DNA of 64,000 bases from Adiantum capillus-veneris. Its lineage: Eukaryota; Streptophyta; Polypodiopsida; Polypodiales; Pteridaceae. The position numbers were made by a program, and so were the translations under genes. The notes under the pieces were generated by a model. The model did not search any database. It was not told the DNA's origin and was given only the letters and a program-made list of their open reading frames with translations. The stretch's first letter is position 1. Each line of letters opens with the position of its first letter. Below are positions 44,619 to 54,978 of this stretch, piece by piece. The stretch covers positions 67,724,567 through 67,788,566 of the forward strand of contig CM043970.1 in NCBI GenBank assembly GCA_014529385.2. The letters are read 5' to 3'.

Positions 44619-45361
44619 ATCTCCCACTTAAAGGAAAATGTGTTGATAATTGGTACTACTCTCGTACTACTATAGGATCTATTAGTATGTACAAGAGGTG
44701 TAGGGAGGAAACATGTCTCAACCTATGCCCATTGGCTCTCTCAAATTTGATGCATGCCACCGTACATGCTCTACTGATGTGCGAAAGCATATATCCCTGC
44801 TAGAATCATCATGCATACCCTAGACGTATCCTGAAATGACCTACAATGCTCCATGATGCATCATGCTAGTGTCAATAATCGATCGACTGACAACCCCAAT
44901 TGTAAACACTCCCACTGCAGCTACTATGTTGGGTCTCGACACTAAGATGTCTTACATGAGAGTCTCGAAGGATGATGATAAGAGTGTAATCTTTGGCAGC
45001 ATATCCATGCCTATCGAGCCTATGCCATGGTGAAATGACCTCTACCAATCTATCCACAGTAGGTATCTCAACCCTCACTGCATCAACGCCAGAACTAGTC
45101 ACGCATGGATGCATCAATCCTGACTCCAGGGTAGTCTTCACTCCCTCATCATCCATAGGGACTATATCCACATGTCATGTCATCCCCATATCATCCTCTA
45201 GCATGAGCATTCAAATCCATATCCGTCATCTCCATGTTAGGAGGCATCTCTGTCCTAAGAGGATCACTTTGAGGTGTCTCGCTAGAGCATGGCTGCTCTA
45301 ACTTTGCATCTAAGACATGTCATGCACAACACTCTATAGCTCATCCATGAAAGATATGTGT

Positions 45362-45850
45362 CTACTCTTGTTGACATGATTGTAATGTAATCAAGACTAC
45401 GCCATCTTGCACCTTAGATACATGCATAGGGTAGACCAAGCCAATCATGGCTCCTCTCGCAATGACTAGCAAACCGCAATGCATCTGGAAGAACTGCTCT
45501 CTAAGTAGTACTTGACATCCACTATCTTTTAATTGTCTCACTGAGATCAAACTCTGTGCAATCTTAGGAACATAACGCACATGTCGTAGCATATAAGATG
45601 CACCACTCAGTAATGACAAGCATATATCTCATGCACCCTCTATGTCATATGCTAATCCGTTAGCCAGATGCACACGACCAAGGCTTCCACTAGCAAAAGT
45701 GCTAAATCACTCACAATGTGGTGTGACATAGAATGCTGCATACTCATTTAGCAGCCATCGAGATCAGGTGGCATCTCTATCAGACATAAAAGCAAGAGGA
45801 ACACTAGAGGTAAACATGACATCACCATCACTAGCATACAATGCCACCTC
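45362..45850 (-). pseudogene. Copia protease/pre-integrase remnant (minus strand)
   Basis: The minus-strand reading is VALYASDGDVMFTSSVPLAF, then WLLNEYAAFYVTPHCE, HVRYVPKIAQSLISVRQLKD, then MHCGLLVIARGAMIGLVYPM. The active-site DSGA is replaced by NEYA. Stops separate the pieces. Integrase, RT and RNase H that should lie between this and the LTR near 44620 are missing, so the element has a large internal deletion. Confidence 0.7.
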
Positions 45851-46227
45851 TGTAGCCTGTATCAACACCATGTGGATGAACTGCAATACTAATGTTGAGT
45901 TGTGTACCCAATCATTTAAACACAACCCTCTAAAAATGATTGTTAAACTTGGGACCACAATCACTCACAATATTGCTTAGCAATCTATATAGTCTATACA
46001 GATTGTCAACAAATAGCTTAGCTAACTCAGGAGTTTTGAATGTGAATTTGGTTGGAATAAATTTGCAAAGTTAGTCAACTGCTCTACTACCATCCATACC
46101 GAGTCATGACCTCATGCAGTGGTTAGTAAACCCATAATGAAATCCATAGATTTACTTTTATATTTACCATTGGGAATCTCCAATGGATGTAAAAGACCTC
46201 TTGCTTTATTCTATATGCCCGGGTGCC

Positions 46228-46425
46228 CTACATAGGACTGTCATGATATTCATAAAGAATTTGGCAACGTTGGTACACAAACTCTCCCCTTGTGAAGTGG
46301 GTACCTATCATCCATGGAAACATTCTTCCATCTCTACAGCTCATCACTCGAAAGAGGATAAGTGGGTGTGTAGGAAAAAGACACAATGCTAGCATTTGAG
46401 TGAGAAGGATCCCTCCTTTGCACAT
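46228..46425 (-). pseudogene. Gypsy integrase zinc-binding (H2C2) region
   Basis: VYQRCQILYEYHDSPM, then after a stop GTRAYRIK, corresponds to ILxExHDSPxxGHxGxxKT. The minus-strand continuation at 46150-46200 gives HWRFPMVNIK. Confidence 0.55.
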
Positions 46426-47064
46426 GGCTCCACACTTTGGGAGTATGTTTCATCATGCTCATATTTGTCCTTTAAAGATTCCAAAAACTCACTTTGAAGC
46501 TATGTAAAAAGAATAGAGTTAATCTCAAGCATACGGTTAAGAGCATCACCTATCACATTGTATCGTCCTTTTTTATATCAAAGCTTTGCATCATACTCGT
46601 GAAGAATCTCAACCCACCTGGCCTTTTGACCTTTCAAATCGGTCCATTGTGTAAGCCATTTTATACTCTCATGGTCAAACACAATCCCAAACTAAGCCCC
46701 ATACAAATAATGTCTCCATGTTTTCAAAGCAAACACTATTGCATAGAGTTCTCTTTCATAAAGTGGAATAACTATGTTGTGCAGAATCAGTTTTCTTGCT
46801 TTCAAATGCAATCGGCCTTCCCTCCTGAAAAAGGATTGCTACAATAACAAGATTACTAGCATCTGTTTCTAGCACAAATGGTTTCATATGGTCACGATAG
46901 CTACAATAACAAGATTACTAGCTCTGTTTCTAGCACAAATGGTTTCATAGGGTCACGATAGTTAAAATAGGAGTTGTAGCTAATGTGACCCTGAGAGAAT
47001 CGAAACTTTGCTATTGAACTTCGCCCCACTAAAAAGGTTTTCTCCTTGGATTTCAGTTGGTTCG

Positions 47065-47760
47065 TCATAGGAACGACAATATTAGCATAGTTTTTAACGA
47101 ATCATCGATAAAAAATTGCAAATCCCAAGAAAATCTGAAGCTCTTGTAGATTTTTGGGAGAAGGCACCATCTCTTAATGGAATCCACTTTGGAGTTATCC
47201 ATATGGAGTTTGACAATTGAAATTACATGCCCCAAATAGTGAATCTCCTCCTTGAGATAATCACACTTGGATTCCTTGACACATGATTTGTTTTGCCATA
47301 ATAATTCAGACACCTGATTCAAATGTTGTAAGTACTCTTCCTCGGAAGCACTATACACTAGAATATCATCAAGGAAAACGATAACAAACTTGCCCATATA
47401 TGGTTTCAAGACACTGTCCATAAGCATCATGAAAGTAGTTGGCGCATAGGTTAACCTGAAGGGCATAACCAAAAACTCATAGTGTCCAAACCTTGCTCAT
47501 AAAGTAATTTTTGATATATCAACAAGCCGAATGTGTAGTTGATGATACCCTAACCGCAAATCTGTGTTTGGAAAGATACGAACATGGATGACTTTATCAA
47601 ATTACTCATCTACTCTAGGCAATGGATACTTTTTCTTAACGGTAATTGTGTTCAGGCCATGGTAATCTACGTAGGTGTGCATACTACTGTCGTTTTTCTT
47701 CACCAAGAAAATGGGAGAAGCCCATGGTGAAGAACTAGGTTGTATAAACCCTCTACTAAG
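47065..47760 (-). pseudogene. Gypsy reverse transcriptase
   Basis: YVDYHGLNTITVKKKYPLPR, LRLGYHQLHIRL, MVMPFRLTYAPTTFMMLMDS and GKFVIVFLDDILVYSASEEE are the RT motifs in order, the last holding the catalytic Asp pair. The final 135 codons are open. Upstream stops occur after PRVDE and in ITL*ARFG. Confidence 0.85.
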
Positions 47761-48479
47761 GTAGTCACCAAGCTAACATTCCACCTCAATAGCCTCATAA
47801 TGACTCATTCTATAGGATGGTTTACTTGTGGGCTTATTGCCTGCAACCACGTCTATGCCATGTTGCACAACATGTGTCGGCAGTAACCCTGGTGGCAAAT
47901 CATTTGGAAACACGTCCTTCTATTTCATTGAAAATTATTTTAATTTACTAGTAATATTTGCTTATTCTGGTGATAGAGAAGTAATCAGATAGAAGAGGAG
48001 AGAGAAGAATGCGGCAATGAGGAACCGTCATTTAAAATATTATCAACATTTGATAAAAAATGACACAAGTAACACAAAAAGAGTTCTTCTATTCCATCTT
48101 GAAAAGAGAGCTTCATAAGCTCAATTGTACAAATAAATGGCGAGGAAGAAACATTCTTCTCTCCCAATAGCAGTATGTGCACACCGTTGGATTTGAACAT
48201 CAAATTATTATGCTCATAGATACATTGCAATGATGACCCTAATCCATATAAACGTTCTCAACTAAGTACCACATCTGCCCGATCCATATTTCATGACTTG
48301 GAAATTCAAGGACTTGTGATACACTTGCATTTCCAGTGGTACATCCTTTACTCATGTATCCCATAACTTGACATCATGGCCGTTAATCATCGCTACCTTA
48401 TAGCGGTGGGAATTAGGAGTTTGGGGCAAATTGAGCCGTTGGGATATTTTGGTTGATCTTTATGCAAATCGCAAAAAAT

Positions 48480-48990
48480 GAGGCTAAAATTGCATTGATA
48501 CGTAAAGGGCTAGAATTGAAGATTATGCATGAGGAAGATGAAATGGACGCTTTCCTTGCTGGTATCAAGGATACTAATGATCAACTTATTTCTACGGGTG
48601 AAGTCATTTCTAATAGTTCCCTTGTGTAGATTGTTCTTAATGCTTTGCCATATTCTTACCATAATTTTGCTAGTACTTGGAGACTCATGACCCAAGGAAA
48701 TCCTGAAGTTGTCAAGTTTGATGCATTATACATCTCATTTTCTATGAGTGGTATATCACATGTTCTTAATGCTTCTGCTGGCAGCACTACGTTTGGGAAT
48801 CCTGGTGACAAAGGAAAAAAATAGATGCATTGCCATTATTATAAAGCTAACAATCACTTGATCAAGGAGTGTCTGAAATTGAAGGCAAAAGAGGCTAAGA
48901 AGAAAGAGGTTGGTTCCACTACAAGTGCAACAATTGTAGAGTCTTTTGTGAAAGGAGTCTTTTGTGAAAGGAGATTGTTATGCTGATGTA
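48480..48990 (+). pseudogene. Copia gag remnant
   Basis: DTNDQLISTGEVISNSSLV, stop, then IVLNALPYSYHNFASTWRLM, is the copia gag core. The zinc knuckle reads CHYYKANNHLIKEC, having lost its second cysteine. Confidence 0.75.
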
Positions 48991-49046
48991 GATGCAAAAT
49001 GGGATTTTAGTGCAGAATGCACTTATGATCCTTCTGTCCATGATGC

Positions 49047-49720
49047 ATGTATGTCAATTGCTGCATGTGCTCATGTTGGTACTTTGACAGTGGTGCTACA
49101 AAGCACATTACCTCTCATCGTGACTTATTTTCCTCTCTCGAGGATGTCCATGGAAATTCAGTCACTTGTGCCAACAATGCCTCTTATCCGGTCAAGGGAG
49201 TTGGAAAGATTGTGCTGACTGTTGCGAATGGCAGTTCTTTCACACTTGTTGATGCAATTTATGTACCAAAAAATAACCTTTTGTATATATCTGCACTTGT
49301 GATACTTGGTCTTGTTGTCAAATTTGTGGATGACATATGTACAGTTCATGATCTCAGTTTTGGTGATCAAATTGTTGCATGTGGCATTTTATGCCGCGGG
49401 CTATATAAGCTCACTTTGTATGACAAGTGTGGGAAGAATTTTACAAATGTAGTTGTGGATTCAAAGGCTATTTTAAATGCAAAACTTTGACATGCACGTT
49501 TTGGGCATTTGAATTTTGCAAGTTTGCTATGTTTGCAAAAATCTGATATGGTTGCTTCTCTTGCTGCCTCTTGAAGCACTTGTGAAGGCTGTATTTTGGG
49601 TGAGATGCAACGTCCAAAGTTTCCAAAGGATGGTTCAATAAGGGCTACATGCAAGTTGCAGCTTGTGCATAGCAATGTTTGTGGGCATATGCAAACTCCG
49701 TCCTTAGGCAATTACTGATT
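49047..49720 (+). pseudogene. Copia protease and GAG-pre-integrase
   Basis: FDSGATKHITSHRDLFSSLE keeps the protease DSGA intact. A 147-codon open frame continues through IYVPKNNLLYISALVILGLV and LCRGLYKLTLYDKC. After a stop, ARFGHLNFASLLCLQK and CEGCILGEMQRPKFPKDG give a pre-integrase zinc motif lacking nothing obvious. Confidence 0.8.
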
Positions 49721-50130
49721 ACTCTAGGCATGCATGAGTGTACCCGCTTAAAGCTAAGTCCAAAGTGCTTATGTGCTTCAAGAAATTTATGGCTCATGGC
49801 ATGATAAAAAACCATCTATTGATCATATGCACATTTTTTGTTGTTTTGGCTTATGCTTTGGTGCCATAAACGCAGCGCAAAAAATTGGATGATAAGGCTA
49901 TTAAATGCATTTTTGTTGGTTATTGTACTGAAAGCAAAGGTTATAGGTTGTACCATCCGCAAACAAAGCGTGTCTTGGTTTCACGGGATGTTGTGTTGTG
50001 AAGATTCTGTTCAGTCCTTGTTGTCATGTACTAAAGACAATAATGTAAGCTCATAGGACATTTACGACACTTTGTTGCCTCTTACTGATGCAGATGTACA
50101 TGATGTACTTGATGTGAAAAGGGATGAGAT
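49721..50130 (+). pseudogene. Copia integrase with deleted catalytic core
   Basis: DYSRHA*VYPLKAKSKVL is the start of the core with the first catalytic Asp region. Within about 30 codons the reading is already at KKPSIDHMHIFCCFG, followed by KKLDDKAIKCIFVG, which belong after the core. The second Asp and the Glu (the TDNGGEF and NGVAER blocks) are absent. Confidence 0.75.
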
Positions 50131-50229
50131 TGAGTAGGCTAGAGGTATGTCAAAATGGTTGTTGCATACTTTGGGTGATAGTAAATTGGATGCACCTTTG
50201 TCTAGTTGTACTCGTTCAGGCTCTCACCA

Positions 50230-51453
50230 TGCATCTTATGCATCAGATTGCTATGGTTTAGCTGTTTCTAGCTTATGTGATGTAGAGGAACCTTTGTCTT
50301 TTGCTGAAGCACACAGTTCTAAAAATTGGATGACTGTCATGCAATCAGAATATGATGCACTTATAAAAATGACACATGGACTTTATGTGATTTGCCTCCT
50401 AACAAAAAGGCCATTGGTACGAAGTGGGTTTACAAGTTGAAATGCAAGCTGAATGGTGAGATTGATCACTATAAGTTTCGACTTGTTGCAAAAGGCTATG
50501 CACAGCAGAAATGCATAGATTATGAAGAGACTTTTTCTCCCACTTGTCGTATGATCACTGTGCATCTTCTATGTGAATTGGCAGATCATTTTGGATGGGA
50601 TGTACATCATAATCAGATATTGTGACTGCTTTCTTGAATGGTGACATATTTGTGGAAGTTTATGTAACGCAACTTGCGGTTTTGTCATTAAAGGGCAAGA
50701 AGATAAAGTGAGCAAATGTAAGAAAGCTTTGTATGGGTTGAAGCAATCTCTTCGTGCTTGATACAAGAAAGCTGACACTCATTTGGTTAAAATGAGGCTT
50801 TTGCAATAGTCCAACACAAAGCACATTGTATGTAAAGCGTGAGGGCGATGTACTTCTCATCATTGTTCTACATGTGGATGATTTGTTGATCACTGGTGCA
50901 GATGAGGCATAGATTGATGAATTTAAGGCTGATTTGAATGCTACTTTCAAGATGAAAGATTTGGGGCTGTTGCATCATTACTTGGGCATATAGTTTAAGC
51001 AAGGTGATGGTGGTATTACCTCGTGTCAGACAAGTTACATATTGCTATTTAAGTTTGGACTTGAGGTCTGCAAATCTATTGCCACTCCCATGGAAACAGG
51101 TTTGAAGTTGAGTCTTCATGATGCTGCCGATCTTGCCAATGTCACTCTTTACCAAAATGTTGTTGGATGCCTTATTTTTGTATGCAACACAAGGCCGAAT
51201 ATTCAGTTTGCAATCTCACAAGTCAGCAGATTTATGCATAGCCCAGGGTCTAAGCCTTGGCAAGCTGTCAAGTGGATCTTTCACTACTTGAGTGGCACTT
51301 TACATCTTGGGTTGTTTTATCCCAAGGGGGGATCATTGCCGCTAGATTTACGTGCTTTTTCAGACTCAGATTAGGCTGGTTGTTTTGACATGCGAGTGTC
51401 CACAAGTGGTTTCTGTTTCATGCTTGGCAGTTTATTCTCATCTTTCATTGCAC
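50230..51453 (+). pseudogene. Copia reverse transcriptase and partial RNase H
   Basis: AHSSKNWMTVMQSEYDALIK, GTKWVYKLKCKLNGEIDHYK, LVAKGYAQQKCIDYEETFSP, then LHVDDLLITGADEA with the catalytic pair, and FKMKDLGLLHHYLGI. A 110-codon open frame from 51042 covers ATPMETGLKLSLHD and SRFMHSPGSKPWQAVKWIFH. RNase H stops after VSTSGFCFMLGSLFSSF. In-frame stops and a frameshift near 50620 are present. Confidence 0.85.
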
Positions 51454-52489
51454 ACTAATTAATACTCTCTATTGTGTGCCTTGAGACTCCTTCACCTTCT
51501 TCGAGCTGTGTGTGTTTCCCTGCAACCCTATTTCCAACATACTTTTGAAGGAAAAAACAATTTTAATTAATCTCCCATCTCTCATGTAGCCTCTTGCAAT
51601 ACATTGACTGCTCAATATGGCTAGTAGGTAAAGGGTGTAGACTCATCTTGGCCCTTAAAGATCGTCTAATAGACCCTTGAGGGATGTGCCATTATGTGTT
51701 GATGTTCTCTTCTTGGAGTTTCTTTAGGACGATGCCCAAGATTTTTAGGTTTAGAGAGAGACCTATGATCAACTACAAATTGTAGACCTTGCATGATATC
51801 CCCTAGCCAAGATTACTATCTATGATGCTTTACAAGAGCAAATTCTCGTGAAGGCCACAATTTCATGGATTGTAGACAACTCTCACACATGTACGAGTGC
51901 TAGATCAATGATGCCTTGGGGAAGCTGATATGTTCGAGATCTCGGTGCCTTCCCTTGGTCTTCATGGCAGAGGAATCGAGGATTCCTTCCATTACTTACA
52001 ATATGGCTTTGTACAAGATCTTTCTTTTACTTTGATGTACCACAAAAAGATTCGATAGAGTAGTGGCAGATGATTTTGGAGGCATAACATAGCCCATGGA
52101 TTCTATGAGCTTCTACATGATTTTTAAAAACCATTGATAATGATGAAGATCGTTTCTGCTATCTAGCATTAGACTACATGGGTTTGCTACACGGCCAACA
52201 ATGGGCAAAGCTTTTGGCTGATTTGTATAGGCCTCACCCAACTTGTGGCTTCTAAACCTTTCTTATTGATTGATTATTCTTATCTCTCTATTTTCTTCTT
52301 CTTCTTCCTCTCTCTCTCCATCTTTGTCTATCTCTTGCCTTTCTTCCTTTCATTTTTTGGACTTTAATATCATCATTGCAGCTTCAATATGCCAGATTTG
52401 GTTGAAGTATGATCTTTCTCGTTCATGTTGAGCATTCACCTTTGCACATTCTTTTGTTGGGATTTTCTTATAGCGTTTGCGATCACAAA

Positions 52490-52560
<71 letters not shown>

Positions 52561-53235
52561 ACATTGTATATGCATTCTCATCGAACATATTTTTGTCACT
52601 ATGGGTATGTCCAAGGCAAAGGTAGACATGCACGTGAAGGGTTTGTAGGAAGCGATGGCAATTGAGTTTCTATTACGGAAAGAAACGTGTTGCCTTCTGT
52701 GAACCTGTTACCTTCCATGCCATAATTGCAATCAGTTGGTCCTCAAAGTCGTTTGGATGTGATGACAAGGATTGACAAAAAAATGGCCAAAAAAAGTCAG
52801 GGTGTGCATTCCCTTGATATGTTTCTTTTGAACTTATATCATCCCTCTCACCATATAAGTATCGATGTAAAAGGCTCATCGTGGCGATGGTTAAAATTGG
52901 CCGATTCTACGGAGGGTCACATTATGAGAAAGATTTGTCGCTAATCTTGAAGCCACCTTGGATACGGCGACATCGCTACAACGGTTGCGAGGAGAGATTC
53001 CACGGCCATTTTTGGACGATCATTGGGTGCATTGCTTCTCTTTTTTTTGGTTTTTTTTTTCTTTTTTTTCTTCGGGGGAGAGGGGGGTTAAAAAGCAATC
53101 ACGGGGTAAGGATGAGTGTCATAGGCCTCATAACTCATGAGGTAAGGACAGCCCCCCCCTAAAGTTGGGGGGAGGACCAGCGTCCAAAGGGGCTCCCGAC
53201 GCGAATGACGTTTCCCGTTAATTCGCGATATGACT
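51454..53235. other. Non-coding stretch, with (CT)n-(CA)n
   Basis: No gene recognised. A compound (CT)10-(CA)25 microsatellite lies at 52490-52562 and T/G-rich low complexity at 53041-53090. Confidence 0.6.
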
Positions 53236-53247
53236 TTTATTTTATAA
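53236..53247 (+). promoter_or_regulatory. Possible TATA box of the WVD2-like gene
   Basis: TTTATTTTATAA lies about 90 bases before a CT-rich stretch with the look of a plant 5' leader (from about 53330), itself followed by a clear splice donor at 53491/53492. Confidence 0.3.
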
Positions 53248-53329
53248 CGACGGAAAATTCAACCCGCAACAGTTGTTGACTAATAATTATAGGCTGAAAT
53301 TATGAAACATTAATCTTTATTATTATCAC

Positions 53330-53800
53330 ATCCCTCCCTTCTCTCTCGCTATCTCATCAGCTTCCCCTAGGCTAGCTGCCTTTGCTTCCCCTTCGTCTTC
53401 TTCCTCACATGCGCAGGGCTCCTCTTCTTCTGCTCTGCTTCCTTGAAAGTAACGGCTATAACTTTTCTTTTGCCTCTTCTCTGCATGCAAGGTAAGCTGC
53501 GCTTTCTCTCTCGCTCTAGACTCTCTCTCCCTCTTTCTTTCATCTGTTGTCGCCATTAAACCTGCTTCTCTTTGCACAGATCCACTTTTCCTAGCTGCAA
53601 TCGGCTGTCTGTAATGCTTGCTTGACGCGATCCTCAAAGGGGATAAGCAAAGGAGCACTTCCTCGAATAAACTTGCCTCCGCTCTGCTGGAAAGAGTGTA
53701 GGTCACTGTACGCTTGTGAACCTCAGATCTTCACCTGTATGATCTTTGTCATCAGCTTTGTTCTCTTAAGCCGACATCCTATCTTTCATCACAGGTCGCT
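53330..53800 (+). other. 5' untranslated exons and introns of the WVD2-like gene
   Basis: CATGCAAG then GTAAGC at 53491/53492 is a good donor. TTTGCACAG at 53571-53579 is a good acceptor. A further donor near 53702 and the acceptor CATCACAG ending at 53794 place a third exon just before the ATG at 53801. No long upstream frame exists, so these are proposed as leader exons. The exact donor near 53702 is uncertain. Confidence 0.4.
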
Positions 53801-53921
53801 ATGGAGACAGGAGTAGCCATATTAGGACACTATGAAGATGAAGCTTTCGATCGTCACAGTCTCACACAAGTATGTTTCTTCTTTATGTTGCCTTCGTTCT
53901 AGGCCACTGCGGAATTTCGGA

Positions 53922-53971
<50 letters not shown>

Positions 53972-54358
53972 ACACCCTTTCCGCCCCTTGCCCCGGTGCT
54001 GAAAAGCCTAAAAGAAATGTTGCCACCCACTTCTCCAGTTCTTAATCCCAGCTGTTTAGACTGCAATACATATTGAGTAGGTACTAGATGGGTGCATACA
54101 CACCGGCTAAACATTAGTAGCAACTTTATTTAGAGATTTGGTGCTCACAGCTTCGTGCATAAAATTAACCTCGTTCTCCCCGCATAACTTTACTGCGTTC
54201 GGAAGAGCAAAAAATGGAGTGACAAAATCGATGCCAATGTTAGTTAAGCTAGTGGAGGTGAAAATAGTTGGCAAGGGTACTGGATATCAATGGCAGGTAA
54301 CTTACATAATTGATTGTGGAAGTCTATGGGGTACCAGTCATTCTGAGGTGTTCCTCTC

Positions 54359-54418
<60 letters not shown>

Positions 54419-54904
54419 GATGAAATCGGTGGTCATATTTCATGCCTCGCCAAAGGACGATGATAGAAATGCATCAAAGCTAGAGCTAAATATAAGGAAA
54501 GTTGTAGTTGAGAAATAGGGACATGTTAACTATGGTCAATTATTCAGATTTGTCTTTACACTTACACTTACACACAAATGTGCAATCACGTTTGGATTGT
54601 AATGTGTCTGTTCAATCAATTAGTTAACTATATTGCTTGATTTACGACTAAATCATGCAGTCAAGCTCATGGCTTAAAAGTCTTTTGCATTAGCTGCTTG
54701 AGTGTTTATCATGGAGTATTTATCATTGGTCCAGTCCATTATCTTTAAACGCAGCTGAGAGCCTTTATCACCTTTGGTGTTTATGTTGGTGGTGCTACTT
54801 GACATGTTCTCCAAGGCTAACAAGAATTGCCAACCACATTGATGGAAGTAATTACTATCTTCTTGTAGATCTTTCCTTTGCTTGTTATTGTTCTAACGTT
54901 ATTG

Positions 54905-54978
<74 letters not shown>

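Larger units (their letters stand above)
45850..48400 (-). mobile_element. Ty3-gypsy pol remnant (minus strand)
   Basis: Read from high to low coordinates: a protease-like tail with ADVVL near 48290, a linker (47985-48230), RT (47065-47760), RNase H (46560-46880), the H2C2 integrase zinc region (46228-46425) and the integrase core (45860-46180). This is gypsy order with integrase last. The core ends abruptly at about 45850, where copia protease sequence takes over. Many stops. No LTR found. Confidence 0.8.
48430..51453 (+). mobile_element. Ty1-copia polyprotein remnant with deleted integrase core
   Basis: It begins inside gag (near 48430) and ends inside RNase H (51453), with no LTRs. Gag, protease, pre-integrase, a fragment of integrase, RT and most of RNase H appear in copia order on the plus strand. 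It abuts the minus-strand gypsy remnant, so the two were joined by insertion or deletion. Confidence 0.85.

Noticed and set aside
53326-53706. 126-codon minus-strand ORF
   Set aside because: It is antisense to the CT-rich leader exons of the WVD2-like gene and has the RERE/EEEE composition expected from that.
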